A stretch of DNA of 64,000 bases from Mesocentrotus franciscanus (GCA_037976565.1 CP137673.1:5344863-5408862); one strand, 5' to 3'; counted from the stretch's first letter, positions 55,950-62,657 are shown. Notes: generated by a model not told the origin, from the sequence alone. Made by a program: numbers and translations.

Positions 55950-56321
55950 CAAATATTGTTGTTATTATCATCATCAACATCATCATCGTCGATATGAGAA
56001 TAATGATGATGATGACGACGACATGACGACATCAATAATAGTAGTAGTAGTATTAGTAGTAGTAGCAGTAGTACATGTAGTAGTAAAAGTAGTAATAGTA
56101 GTAGCAGTGGTGGTAGAAGTAGTAGTAACAAAAAAGTATTGATAGCAAAACTTTGGTAGCTATTCAAGTATTATATCTGTGAGTTTAACATTAAAATCAG
56201 TTTGAATAATTAAAACTAATGTCCTGCAATATTATTTCTCCCCTTTTTCCAAACTCTCAGAGTCGGGCAAGATAAATGGACGAGGTATAAACAAAGTATG
56301 GCACCAGCGAGGAAACCTTAA
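29459..56321 (+). CDS. EGF1: Fibropellin-1-like protein: signal peptide, EGF, CUB, 22 EGF, avidin-like domain
   Basis: Secreted extracellular-matrix protein. Fibropellins form the apical lamina on the outer face of sea urchin embryos, where they support cell adhesion. 28 coding exons with GT-AG borders join to 1149 codons plus TAA. Order: signal peptide (about 1-26), divergent EGF (27-71), CUB (72-181), 22 EGF repeats (182-1020), avidin-like domain (1021-1149). Most EGF exons are 114 bases, start in phase 1 with D/N-I-D/N-E-C and carry calcium-binding and Asp/Asn-hydroxylation consensus residues. The CUB keeps only its first two cysteines. Described sea urchin fibropellin 1 has the same order with about 21 EGF repeats, so this is slightly longer. 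The start is chosen because MASESV begins a clean signal peptide. A close paralogue such as another fibropellin is possible; exon skipping is likely since all EGF exons are phase-compatible. Confidence 0.93.
30060..30235. repeat. Repeat rich in GGTCTCGTG motifs
   Basis: CGGTCTCGTGAACCGTCGGT, CGAGACCGACACTGTCGGTC and ACGAGACCGATAAAGC form partly inverted blocks. Related words occur at 31225-31320 and 53266-53330. Confidence 0.5.
30837..31115. mobile_element. Foldback MITE, GTGTTTCACAAAGACT family, copy 1
   Basis: Inverted arms of about 80 bases: GTGTTTCACAAAGACT, TTTAAGTTGGACTTAACTAT, GGCAGGCCGTTCATGCCACT, then GCTCTCACCAT. The same sequence is read inverted at 31030-31113. In fibropellin intron 1. 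Confidence 0.85.
32441..32581 (+). repeat. SINE tail with long ATT microsatellite
   Basis: AAGTGCGCTTTATAAGTATT followed by about 20 ATT units (32517-32581). Confidence 0.7.
32740..32860 (+). mobile_element. Possible tRNA-derived SINE head
   Basis: GAGAGGTCCTTGGTTCCATC contains a B-box-like GGTTCCATCC; the A-box side is weak. Low-confidence remnant. Confidence 0.3.
33430..33793. mobile_element. MITE, CAGTCAAACCTG family, expanded copy
   Basis: The same termini and TA flanks as the copies at 8037 and 13419. The internal 87-bp unit (AAAGGAACCTGTCTACAAAG, then ATGGTTTCTCAATGAAAC) is tandemly repeated about three times, giving 364 bp. It creates repetitive frames (33520-33780) that are not genes. 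Confidence 0.92.
33902..34253. mobile_element. Foldback MITE with GTTGGGAGCCCC termini
   Basis: AGTGTTGGGAGCCCC at the left and its near-exact inverse at 34239-34253. The arms extend through TGGCAAAA and ATAATGATGTG. A central hairpin, GGGTTTTCTG / CAGAAAACCC, lies at about 34053-34080. Confidence 0.8.
34277..34690. repeat. ATC/GTC microsatellite
   Basis: About 410 bases of CATCATCATCGT-type triplets ending roughly 100 bases before fibropellin exon 2. It yields poly-Asp, poly-Ser and poly-Ile frames. Confidence 0.95.
34794..34928 (+). CDS. EGF1: Fibropellin exon 2: divergent N-terminal EGF
   Basis: Cysteine pattern C-x4-C-x5-C-x8-C-x-C-x15-C, starting DPCDSAPC. The last loop is long. It has a C-x-S-x-P-C O-glucosylation consensus but no calcium-binding D-I-D-E lead. 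Acceptor ATCAG, donor GTGAGT, phases 1-1. Confidence 0.82.
35163..35339. mobile_element. MITE with GTTCAGRTATGMCGCGG termini, copy 1
   Basis: GTTCAGATATGCCGCGG at 35163-35179 and inverted CCGCGTCATACCTGAAC at 35323-35339. Sub-terminal CGCCGCAAAAAACTAC. In fibropellin intron 2. Confidence 0.75.
36170..36499 (+). CDS. EGF1: Fibropellin exon 3: CUB domain
   Basis: A whole 110-residue CUB domain in one exon: [19 protein letters not shown], then QECVYLVRV, and near the end WIYFTSD and RGFNITYDS. Only the first cysteine pair is present; the second pair usual in many CUBs is absent. Phases 1-1. Confidence 0.93.
37032..37145 (+). CDS. EGF1: Fibropellin exon 4: EGF repeat 1
   Basis: [16 protein letters not shown] through WTDKNCTT. 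Six cysteines with C-x-C; acceptor TTCCAG, donor GTACAA. Confidence 0.9.
37751..37861 (+). CDS. EGF1: Fibropellin exon 5: EGF repeat 2
   Basis: [15 protein letters not shown] through GFSGTNCEI; 111 bases, one residue shorter than the array standard. Acceptor TACAG, donor GTGAGT. Confidence 0.93.
38225..38338 (+). CDS. EGF1: Fibropellin exon 6: EGF repeat 3
   Basis: [33 protein letters not shown]. Belongs to a GGF subtype shared with repeats 8 and 17. Confidence 0.94.
38339..38534. repeat. Intron 6 made of GAT/AAT microsatellite
   Basis: Nearly the whole 196-base intron between EGF repeats 3 and 4 is ATGATG/AATAAT triplets. Only about 7 bases at the donor and about 20 at the acceptor are unique. 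Confidence 0.9.
38535..38648 (+). CDS. EGF1: Fibropellin exon 7: EGF repeat 4
   Basis: [16 protein letters not shown] through GLSGSRCEI. It has the O-glucose consensus but Arg replaces Ser/Thr before the third cysteine. The intron before it is nearly all microsatellite. Confidence 0.92.
39128..39230 (+). mobile_element. SINE 3' portion
   Basis: GAATCCAATGACCGGGGTAA, CTGTAAAGCGCTTAGAGACA, GGCGCTATATAAAAGCGGAG and ATT run. Same family as 12955-13316. In fibropellin intron 7. Confidence 0.65.
39386..39502 (+). CDS. EGF1: Fibropellin exon 8: EGF repeat 5
   Basis: [33 protein letters not shown]; 117 bases. Donor GTATGG, with a foldback minisatellite starting 15 bases further on. Confidence 0.92.
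39518..39882. repeat. Head-to-head minisatellite of GACAACTACCCCCTAG units
   Basis: Direct units of 11-17 bp (GGACAACTACCCCCTAG and shorter forms) fill 39518-39720, and their inverse (GGTAGTTGTCCTAGGG) fills 39721-39882. The outermost ends GGACACCTACCCC / GGGGTAGGTGTCC are exact inverses. It starts 15 bases after the exon 8 donor. Confidence 0.92.
40487..40600 (+). CDS. EGF1: Fibropellin exon 9: EGF repeat 6
   Basis: [30 protein letters not shown]. Two residues separate cysteines four and five instead of the usual one. Confidence 0.92.
   Translation: MSTNVPATLVKMEYVRMKSTDSCVPTAHRVSSGQPAN
40950..41110 (+). mobile_element. SINE fragment
   Basis: AATAATAATATGGATATTTA, TATAGCGCCGGTTACGCC, ATGGCGCTGTACACATATTA and CCCTGGTTGTAGCC; related to 24654-24835. 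Confidence 0.5.
41564..41677 (+). CDS. EGF1: Fibropellin exon 10: EGF repeat 7
   Basis: [32 protein letters not shown]. Paralogous to exon 19, together with its downstream intron. Confidence 0.93.
42076..42443. mobile_element. TTAA-flanked MITE, copy 2
   Basis: TTAA on both sides (42072-42075, 42444-42447). Left AGAGAAGGTTGAGTTCTGG, right inverse AGATAAAGCTGAGTTCTGG. The empty site survives in the paralogous intron near 49177-49190. In fibropellin intron 10. Confidence 0.88.
42796..42909 (+). CDS. EGF1: Fibropellin exon 11: EGF repeat 8
   Basis: [30 protein letters not shown]. Paralogous to exon 20. Confidence 0.93.
43017..43104 (+). pseudogene. Truncated EGF pseudoexon
   Basis: Reads [20 protein letters not shown] and GINCQS, then a donor-like GTAAAA. 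It lacks an acceptor and the first cysteine block. Its left edge joins intron sequence (TCATCCGGGTAAA) that also follows exon 20, so it is a recombination product rather than a usable exon. Confidence 0.8.
43262..43375 (+). CDS. EGF1: Fibropellin exon 12: EGF repeat 9
   Basis: [32 protein letters not shown]; acceptor TTCCAG, donor GTAGCT. Confidence 0.93.
43790..43960 (-). mobile_element. Retrotransposon 3' end, minus orientation
   Basis: On the minus strand the segment ends in AAATAAATAAATC and repeated AAATC, a short-tandem tail. Upstream body not classifiable. Lies in fibropellin intron 12. Confidence 0.4.
44384..44497 (+). CDS. EGF1: Fibropellin exon 13: EGF repeat 10
   Basis: [32 protein letters not shown]. 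Almost identical to exon 15; first exon of a duplicated two-exon module. Confidence 0.94.
44841..44954 (+). CDS. EGF1: Fibropellin exon 14: EGF repeat 11
   Basis: [32 protein letters not shown]. Almost identical to exon 16. Confidence 0.94.
45327..45440 (+). CDS. EGF1: Fibropellin exon 15: EGF repeat 12
   Basis: Differs from exon 13 in protein only at one residue (Arg for Ser after the third cysteine). The donor is GTAGGA where exon 13 has GTAAGA. Confidence 0.93.
45793..45906 (+). CDS. EGF1: Fibropellin exon 16: EGF repeat 13
   Basis: As exon 14 except SNCAS for SDCAS near its end. The following intron carries a retrotransposon. Confidence 0.94.
45983..47479 (-). mobile_element. Degenerate non-LTR retrotransposon fragment (reverse transcriptase)
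   Basis: Read on the minus strand, the segment encodes, across several stops and frame changes, blocks typical of CR1/Jockey-type reverse transcriptase: [29 protein letters not shown], a VDDTHLY catalytic-box relative (Asp codons at 46770-46775), and near its end [13 protein letters not shown] and GPKLWNALP. The box reads SVDD rather than Y/FADD. Paralogous introns without it bracket the insert to within a few bases. Truncated at both ends and inactive. Confidence 0.88.
47790..47903 (+). CDS. EGF1: Fibropellin exon 17: EGF repeat 14
   Basis: [32 protein letters not shown]; acceptor TTTCAG, donor GTAAGA. Confidence 0.94.
48065..48178 (+). CDS. EGF1: Fibropellin exon 18: EGF repeat 15
   Basis: [32 protein letters not shown]. 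Ile replaces Ser/Thr before the third cysteine, so no O-fucose consensus. Acceptor TTATAG. Confidence 0.92.
48556..48669 (+). CDS. EGF1: Fibropellin exon 19: EGF repeat 16
   Basis: [32 protein letters not shown]. Paralogue of exon 10. Confidence 0.93.
48858..48888 (+). pseudogene. EGF exon tail fragment
   Basis: [10 protein letters not shown] followed by GTAAGA, the end of an exon-10/19-type EGF, joined directly to intron text ending GCTAATGACATTG. The intron that follows exon 19 is then repeated. No acceptor or upstream half. Confidence 0.8.
49395..49508 (+). CDS. EGF1: Fibropellin exon 20: EGF repeat 17
   Basis: [30 protein letters not shown]. Paralogue of exon 11, also in the first ~110 intron bases. 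Confidence 0.94.
49997..50110 (+). CDS. EGF1: Fibropellin exon 21: EGF repeat 18
   Basis: [32 protein letters not shown]; donor GTGAGG. Confidence 0.93.
50672..50785 (+). CDS. EGF1: Fibropellin exon 22: EGF repeat 19
   Basis: [32 protein letters not shown]; acceptor TTCTAG, donor GTGAAC. Confidence 0.92.
50816..51050. repeat. ATC and CTC triplet microsatellite
   Basis: CATCATCATCGTCATCGTC grading into CCTCCTCCTC and CATCATCATC. Begins about 30 bases after the exon 22 donor. Confidence 0.9.
51580..51693 (+). CDS. EGF1: Fibropellin exon 23: EGF repeat 20
   Basis: [32 protein letters not shown]; acceptor TTTCAG, donor GTAAGA. Confidence 0.93.
52158..52354. mobile_element. MITE with GTTCAGRTATGMCGCGG termini, copy 2
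   Basis: ACAGATATGACGCGG at the left, CCGCTTCATAACTGAAC at the right. The interior AAAAAACGCAGCAGTTTTTT matches the 35163 copy in inverse orientation. Fibropellin intron 23. Confidence 0.65.
52412..52534 (+). CDS. EGF1: Fibropellin exon 24: EGF repeat 21 (non-calcium type)
   Basis: [16 protein letters not shown], then a longer third loop ([12 protein letters not shown]), GYAGDRCEI; 123 bases. It lacks the D-x-D-E calcium lead and the O-glucose consensus, so it is a hinge-like repeat near the end of the array. Confidence 0.9.
52832..52893. repeat. GAT microsatellite
   Basis: GATGATGATGATAGCGATGA and a following GATGAT run; gives a poly-Asp frame only. Confidence 0.9.
53057..53170 (+). CDS. 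EGF1: Fibropellin exon 25: EGF repeat 22
   Basis: [32 protein letters not shown]; last EGF before the avidin-like domain. Confidence 0.93.
53749..54018. mobile_element. Foldback MITE, GTGTTTCACAAAGACT family, copy 2
   Basis: GGGGTGTTTCACAAAGACTA, TTTAAGTTGGACTTAATTAT, GGCAGGCCATTCTTGCCACT. The inverted arm reaches CTTAAAGTCGATCTT. It ends about 55 bases before avidin exon 26. Confidence 0.82.
54073..54201 (+). CDS. EGF1: Fibropellin exon 26: avidin-like domain, first part
   Basis: [32 protein letters not shown] and so on. W-x-N and the G-x-Y-x-T strand fit the first strands of the avidin barrel. Acceptor TTTTTAG, donor GTGAGT, phase 1. Confidence 0.92.
54500..55083 (+). mobile_element. Retrotransposon 3' region with tandem tail
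   Basis: AT-rich sequence with GGGGACCAGCCTAGATAGGT and GGCCCTTTCTGGTCCC, ending AAATAAACTGAACTTTATAA then CTGAACTT. The short tandem tail fits a CR1-like 3' end. No reverse transcriptase block is readable. Fibropellin intron 26. Confidence 0.5.
55643..55841 (+). CDS. EGF1: Fibropellin exon 27: avidin-like domain, middle part
   Basis: [26 protein letters not shown] and FTMWTS match avidin strands (PTFGFTV, FTGQC, TMW). Ends [10 protein letters not shown] with phase 2; donor GTAATT. Confidence 0.93.
55893..55950. repeat. ATT microsatellite
   Basis: About 19 ATT units, some 50 bases after the exon 27 donor. Confidence 0.95.
56036..56122. repeat. AGT microsatellite
   Basis: AGTAGTAGTAGTATTAGTAG-type triplets. 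Confidence 0.9.
56261..56321 (+). CDS. EGF1: Fibropellin exon 28: avidin-like C-terminus and stop
   Basis: [12 protein letters not shown], then SMAPARKP and TAA (56319-56321). Acceptor CTCTCAG. WTR is the last-strand motif of the avidin family. Confidence 0.9.
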
Positions 56322-56680
56322 CCTTCTCTTTTGCACCGTTCCTGTAGAACCATGCATATCGCCATACATTTCATTTATGTGCTAAAAGTATGATAACATA
56401 ATTATATTGTTACAATCGTTGGGCGGTTTTTGCACTTTTATAGCTTTGTGTTGCTTCATCAGGTTTTGATGTTTCTGTGTTTTAATATATAAATTAGTAG
56501 TAGAGATGTTTTGGTTTTATTGGATACGTCACCAGACTGTGGATCACATCTTTTGCGGTTCCAGTCCCGCCGCAACTAGACTAAAGCAAGGGTAATAATC
56601 CCCCTCTGTAGGCGCCTTGAGCATCCTTTGGGACGGATGTTTGCGCAATTTGAATAAAGCTATTATTGGTATTAATTAAG
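56322..56680 (+). other. Probable fibropellin 3' untranslated region, overlapping a SINE
   Basis: Follows the TAA. GCGGTTCCAGTCCCGCC (56558-56574) carries a B-box, and the body ends GCGCAATTTGAATAAAGC with AATAAA at 56653-56658. The polyadenylation signal may therefore be supplied by the SINE. Confidence 0.4.
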
Positions 56681-58323
56681 AGAGACGGGTGAAAACACCC
56701 TTACCTTTTCGAAGACTTATATTTTATAGTTAGAGTCAGACAAAGATATCCTAACGGTGCGTGAACCACTACAGCAATGGCTCTGTCATTTAAACAGCAC
56801 AGTTATATAAAGTCAAACTATTAAATACAGCTTGATGCTGCAATTTCAATATGGTTACGAATGCATGAGACTTGTTTTAATTTTTTTAAATGCTTGTGCT
56901 TATACTCGTATCATCACTTTTTGTTCTGTAATAATGTGTGGTAGACCGACTAAATACGATTTCTGAGATTCTATTGAGTAAACTTAAAAGTAGGCAGATT
57001 ATTACATGTATTGTCCGATTAGAATTGTTCTTAAATTGTTTATTTCTGCATACATTGTATTTTGTTAAAGATGTGAAGTAAATAAAATCGAATTTGAAGA
57101 AAAAAATGAATTGGAATGGAAATATATATATATATATATATATATATATTGCCTATATATTGTGCTTGTTAGAAGGGCTCAATGTCTGGTAAATGCATGT
57201 TATATCTACTTTTTGTGCTTGAGCCCCTTTAAATACATAAGGAGTTACGTCACGTTCGTCCTTTCTTTTTTAAAACAAAATGGCGTTCAATTTATTTCTA
57301 GTTAGAGATGCTTAGCTCGGATTTGAATAGAAATGTTCGTCTGCTAACTGGTTGGTTATAGTGGTAACGGAATGACTTTAATATCATGGGTTATCGTTAT
57401 TCTTCTACAAAGGGACTCTTTGCTACAGGTATTTATAGCGTCCTTTATGTTCATGGGTGGCAATCCTCCTTATGCATGTAATAAAACTGAACATCATTAT
57501 AAGAAGGCCCTACTTTGAAAATTGTAACGATTAATTTTAATGTATTAATGATCATTTGATTAGTTTTAGTCACGAAAGGCAATGCAAATGCGCTATTTCC
57601 CCCTTTTCAATTCTTGTCATATATATTTGGGGGAATCTACGCCCTCTTACTAGTTGGTTGAGGGGGACCTGCCCCTGATAGCAATATAATTCTAGATACG
57701 AATTAATATCTTGCTAATGACGCCATAAATTCCTTCTGTTTTTATATTTAAACATTAGACTGAAGTTTGGCGCATGTGTTTTCTAATATTGTGACACTAT
57801 AATCATGTTTACAATTTATAATCTTTTATACTATGATCTTATCATTTTTCAAATAAAATTATTCGATGAAGAAATAAGTTTTTACTTGATATATCTCGCG
57901 TGATCATGACAGGTAGATAGAGATTGAGATAGAGAGAGGGAAAGAGAGAGGGAAAGCGAGAGAGAGGGGGAAAGAGACAGAGACAGGGAGGGGGTGGGGT
58001 GGAGATTAGTTCATGGAGATTACAGACAGATAGAAGGATAATTGTTGTTTATATGGGGTACTGGGGGAATGAACATGAGGAAGAAACAAAAGAGTCTGAA
58101 TTTCGAATTTCTATCAAAATGATATACATCTTGAATAAGAATACGTACTTATTTTCTAACTATCTTCCTACCTGCCTGTTTCCCCTATCGCTTTCTAGAG
58201 GCCTACCTTTCTTCCCTCCCTCTTTCTGTACCTACGACTCTGCCTCTATCTCTCTCCTGTATTCTCCCTCTCTAAGTACAAAGGCCTCTCTTTTACTTCG
58301 TCTGTTCATGTCCACCTCCTCCC

Positions 58324-58361
<38 letters not shown>

Positions 58362-59920
58362 TCCTTCCTTCCCCCATCTCTCTCTCTCTCTCTCTCCTCT
58401 CTCGTTTTAACTATGTATTATTCCTTTTATTCTTAGTGACTTTTCTTCCTCCATTGCGGAAAAAGCAAGATTGGTAAAAATGGATGGATATCTGTCCAAC
58501 TAGCTTCTAGGGGCACGGGCGTTGTGCCCCCTTCTCCCACTCCCACCAACAAAAAAGAGAATGAGAGAAAAACAAGAATGAAAGGAAGGGATATGAAAAG
58601 GGGAGTTGAAGAAGAAATGGTCCTACACTCATTTGCTCTTCTCTATTCGATGGCCTTGCACATTCACATTTTCATCCACCGTCGCTATACGACTCGCCCC
58701 ATAGTTAGAACCACGCTACACCACTGTACGGCAGAAGAACACATGGACAAAATAGCACGGAAGGATTATGACCTTAATGGCTTAGAGAGGATATCTTTTT
58801 TTTCCTTCTCCAAATGACCAAGCAATCATCTCATTGAACATTTAAAAAAGAAATTATGAAATACAATGAAGACCATCCAAGAAAACTATAAATTACTAGA
58901 CGTTCAGAAAAAGGGTGTACAGATATAACCTGTGTAGGAACTTTATTTACTACATTTCATGAACATCTTAATTACAAAGGATAAACATATCATAAAGTGC
59001 ATTGACGTGTTCGAGCTGAACCGATTTTGAAATAGATACCGTGGTTACACACGTGCTATTATAACACCGAAACTAAACACTTCCAACAGTTTATATAGCA
59101 TTTCATAGGCAGGCCTTACCGATGAAAAAGATAAATTTCAAAATATAGATCTTAACTGGCCTGGTATTCTTTTGAGGATCATAAAGCTGCAAATAGTTTA
59201 TTATTAATATGAAATAAACTTGTCTAGGATCATGCACTTTAAAACAAAAAGAATTATTAAGTAAAAACAAATATATTAGCATTTTCAGCTCTGACATGAT
59301 ATAACATTTGCTGATCGTATACATGCTACTGGTAGCATCAATAATAGTTAGAATATATAGGCAAAAATAGGAAATGCAGAAGAAATGCATTTTCATGGCT
59401 GTTTGACTAAACATCAAGGGCATTTGAACAAGTATTTGAACTCTGTATATTACAGCAAAAATGCATGAAAAAGTAGCATTTTTATGTTCGCTTAATTCTT
59501 TTTTGTGTTTTGCTTCGTTAACAAATGTTAAAATGGGGTTTATCATGAATAATATACTAAATGTACAAAATATGAAGATGTTATATAGGCCCTACAAACA
59601 ATTCAGATCTCGTATCAAACAAAATGTTTACTGATTTGTTAAATATCTGTAATGCCGGGGGGGGGGGGTTAATGGAAACTGTGGAAATACAAATGTAGGG
59701 TCTAAGTCTAATAGTTGCGCTTTTCTATAGAAAAATGTCTATTTTCATTATAATTCTACATCAAAAATTATCTTTCAACGTAACTATTTTGAATATATAG
59801 TAAATATGGCAAATAAAATTAATATACGTACAAGTATCAACATCAAAATCATTTCCTTTGCCTAAGAATAATAAGATGACATCTAGAATTACCATGAACG
59901 TTGAGGATGACAGTTTCTTG
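56681..59920. other. Intergenic stretch, low-complexity and unrecognised
   Basis: AT run at 57121-57150, CT tracts at 58180-58405 and purine-rich 57910-58000. GGGGCACGGGCGTTGTGCCC at 58512-58531 is a small palindrome. No gene supported. Confidence 0.4.
58325..58405. repeat. CT microsatellite
   Basis: CTCTCTCTCTCTCTCTCTCT-type runs interrupted by TTCCTTCCTTCC. Confidence 0.9.
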
Positions 59921-60024
59921 AGAGTTTGTCGCAAGGTAGGAATTATTTGAATTTCTTGAAATTTTGAAATTCAAATAATTCCTACCATTCAAATTCAAAT
60001 AATTCCTACCATTCGACAAACTCT
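59921..60024. repeat. Compact hairpin element with duplicated arm
   Basis: AGAGTTTGTCG at the left pairs with CGACAAACTCT at 60014-60024. Inside, GGTAGGAATTATTTGAATTT pairs with AAATTCAAATAATTCCTACC (ending 59986), and the latter is present twice (again ending 60010). Confidence 0.85.
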
Positions 60025-60495
60025 AGAGAACTTTTAAGACGACCAAAATGTAACGGAGGCACTCTTTGTGCAAACTATAAAAGAGAATTGAAAGTAAACT
60101 TGGATTATAGAAAGTATATTCTGATTTACTTATACAATTTATAGACAGCGGCAGATTTTAGCCATTTACTTTGCGAACTACCCATACAATTCTAGTTCCA
60201 GGTTTAAGGGTGTAGACTTAGTACATTGATTTATGGAACGCTAAGTGTCAAACTCCCAATTCCCTAATAAAAAAGTACCATAGTTCTGTAACTAAATGAA
60301 GAAACAAAATTCATTCCAATATGAAATTAATATATCATTTTTAATTCATGACTGAATATTTTTTGTTTATTTTGGTAAAGTACGATAGCAGTAATTTGTT
60401 TCTTTACACTTAGCGCTCCATACATCCGTAGACTAAGTAAACAAGGTTTTAAATCAGTCCACCTTCATGATATATAGGCCTTTGGCCTCACGCTT
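60025..60495 (-). other. Probable 3' untranslated region of the minus-strand CUB gene
   Basis: Lies downstream (minus sense) of the stop at 60496-60498. The complement of TTTATT at about 60366-60371 gives an AATAAA on the minus strand. No other gene seen. Confidence 0.3.
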
Positions 60496-60721
60496 TCAGT
60501 GAGAATCGAAGACGATGTTGTTCCTCTTGAAGTTACTAACCAGCGCGTTTGCTGCATTCAGGCGTTTCTTCAACATGTAGCATACAATGCCCAATATGGT
60601 GATCACAACGAAAGCAAAGCGGCTGTCCCCCAAAGGCTATAAAACACGAAGCCGGAGTCCTTCACAGAACCGTTCGTGTCGCCTGCAGTCAATCGTTGGC
60701 TTCTCCGTCTTGAGCCCGAGC
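60496..60721 (-). CDS. Juxtamembrane, transmembrane and tail exon
   Basis: Ser/Arg-rich linker, then the hydrophobic segment split between two frames at 60627-60631. Acceptor TTTCTTTCAG in complement. Confidence 0.6.
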
Positions 60722-61340
60722 CTGAAAGAAAAAAAATAGTACAAAGATTTCGCTCTAAAGTAAGTGACAAAAGTTCAGGAAAATGGAAGGTACGAATTAG
60801 ATCGAGCATTTTATCAACTGAGGTATGACGGAGCAATTGAAAGGTTGTTTATTTAATGAATTCTACCCCGATATATTGTGAAGTTAAGACAAGCTTGAAC
60901 AAAGGTACATCAGGGGTCATCTACAAAAGGGGTAGGCAAGCAGCCCCAGCCAAAATTAAAATATGACATATGTTTAGTACACTTTATAAGAACAAACAAA
61001 GAACTGTGGCTCCAACTGTGCCTCCCCCGCCGAAAAAGGCTGACAAATCTGAAGGACTGTTCTTCTCAAGGAATGTTAGAACTTTTGGCCGCCCCTCGGT
61101 CAGAGATTATTTTGATTCGCCACTGCATATAAATTATGCTGGATGTCACTGTACACGTGAGTGTTTTAACTTACTTCGTTCGTATGTGACTATAGCATTG
61201 AAGCCCTTCTTCATGACTTCAGAGTCTGAGACGAAAACGATGAGGATTTGATTACTGGTTGACGTGATAATGTCTGTCCACGTAAAGCCACATCGTCGGT
61301 CAGTCAACTGACGAGCCTCCGTAGTATTCCCATCAAATAT
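60496..61340 (-). CDS. CUB-domain membrane protein, 3' end (two exons, apparent frameshift)
   Basis: Minus strand, partial. Exon 61340-61175 encodes the second half of a CUB domain: IFDGNTTEARQLTDRRCGF, SNQILIVFVSDSEVMKKGF and NAIVTYER; donor GTAAGT, phase 1. Exon 60721-60496 follows a TTTCAG acceptor. In phase it reads SSGSRRRSQRL through DSGFVFYSLWG and stops at 60603. Another frame encodes FAFVVITILGIVCYML, KKRLN and a tail ending VFDSH at 60496. The two frames meet at a C5 run on the + strand (60627-60631). One extra base there would give a type I transmembrane protein with a short cytosolic tail. The alternative is the literal reading, with a hydrophobic C-terminus that could be a GPI signal. 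The family beyond CUB is not recognised; upstream exons lie off the window. Confidence 0.65.
61175..61340 (-). CDS. CUB exon (second half of the domain)
   Basis: I-F-D-G, a single Cys before G-F, then S-N-x-I-L-I-V-F-V-S-D and K-K-G-F-N-A are the C-terminal CUB signature. Acceptor TTTTAG at 61341-61346 in complement. Confidence 0.82.
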
Positions 61341-62206
61341 CTAAAATAGAACAATGAGTAAAATAGAGATTATCGATAATTGCATTCCAGTACCAAGCAG
61401 TTCCTAACTTTGGATGGATCTTGTTTATCGGCCTTGACTGGCGCAGTAGAACTGGCAAACTATGTGTAACTGACATGAAACGCCACAAAAGAGGAAACCT
61501 CTGGCTTTTCCATATCAACAGAGGTTGGGGGTGTTTATTTCATATCGGGGAATCGAAAGGGAAAGGGGGAAATTTATTCTTTGTGGTAAAACAATTACTG
61601 ATTATTTAAAGTAATTCATGCATATTTGAAAGCATATACAATTTTGTTTCGAGTTGAGGGCGATGTGGGTGACGAGGGACCTGCGTCAGCACGGTTCGTG
61701 AGGTGCTCGCGTTGCTCGGAAAGCGGCTCGGCGTTCCTCGTCACATCTCGTGCTGACTCACGTGCAGTTTGAACTTGTTCAAAATAGTATTCATAGTATC
61801 TACGGATGTTGCTGCGAGTTGTACCGTGTTGTCCCCCCCCCCCATCCCCCACCCTCACATGCACTTAGTCAGCCGGGGTCTTTGAAGTCCAGAATCTGAC
61901 CGATTTTCGTTTAACAATCTCTCTCCCCTACCTGCTGCAAGTCGAATGGCGTGTTTCCGAATGCGTACGCTCGACTAAAAATAGTGTACGTAGACAAAAA
62001 TGCTTCGCTTGGGCGTCCGAATTCGGGTTTGCGCCATCTTTGCTTCCAGCAGGTTCAGGAAATCGCGTTATCATGGTAATTGGAAGGAGATTGTTACACG
62101 AAAGTCGGCCAGATTTTGGACTAGGGTTTTAGCTGAGCTCAAAATCGAGTACAGGTGCGTAAGATACCACTAGAAATTGTTCCAAAACCAATTAACATGA
62201 CTGTGC
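61341..62206. other. Intron of the CUB gene, no exon recognised
   Basis: Small donor-like sites on the minus strand (for example GCAGCAGGTAGGGG in the complement of about 61928-61941) are not backed by any CUB-like coding sequence. Confidence 0.4.
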
Positions 62207-62294
62207 ATCACAAGCAGGCGCGCCGGAAGCAGTTTGGGATTGGGGGGGGGCAAACATTCCAGGGGGCTCACCTTTCAGGGGCAGTGGCCTAATG

Positions 62295-62655
62295 AGCAAA
62301 AAGGTCAAGGGGCGGAGCCCCCGGAAACTCTGGGGTTTAGGCAGTAAATTACGGTCATATAAGCATATTTAGATACCTTCTTTGTGACACTGGCAGGTCA
62401 CTACTTGGCGTGGGGTCCAGGGCCTGAGCCCCCTGAAACTCAGTGGTTTTAGGCACTTAATACGGTCAGATGAGCATATTTTGATACCTTATTTGTGACA
62501 CTGGCAGGTCACTAATTGGCGGGGGGTCCAGGGGGCTGAGCCCCATGAAGCTCAGGGGTTTTAGGCATTTAATTACGGTCAGATGAGCCTCCAGGGGCCC
62601 CCTTAGGGCCCTTGGTGGGGTCAGGGGGCGGAGCCCCCGTAAACTCAGGAGTTTT
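62295..62655 (+). repeat. Tandem repeat, about 100-125 bp units
   Basis: Three to four units with GGGGCGGAGCCCCCGGAAAC, TTTTAGGCA, TACGGTCAGATGAGCATAT and GTGACACTGGCAGGTCACTA. Inside the hAT-like element. Confidence 0.85.
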
Positions 62656-62657
62656 AG

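Noticed and set aside
61928..61975. Minus-strand 43-base exon with AG and GT borders
   Set aside because: Its frames give no CUB-like sequence and the phase does not connect to the known exon.
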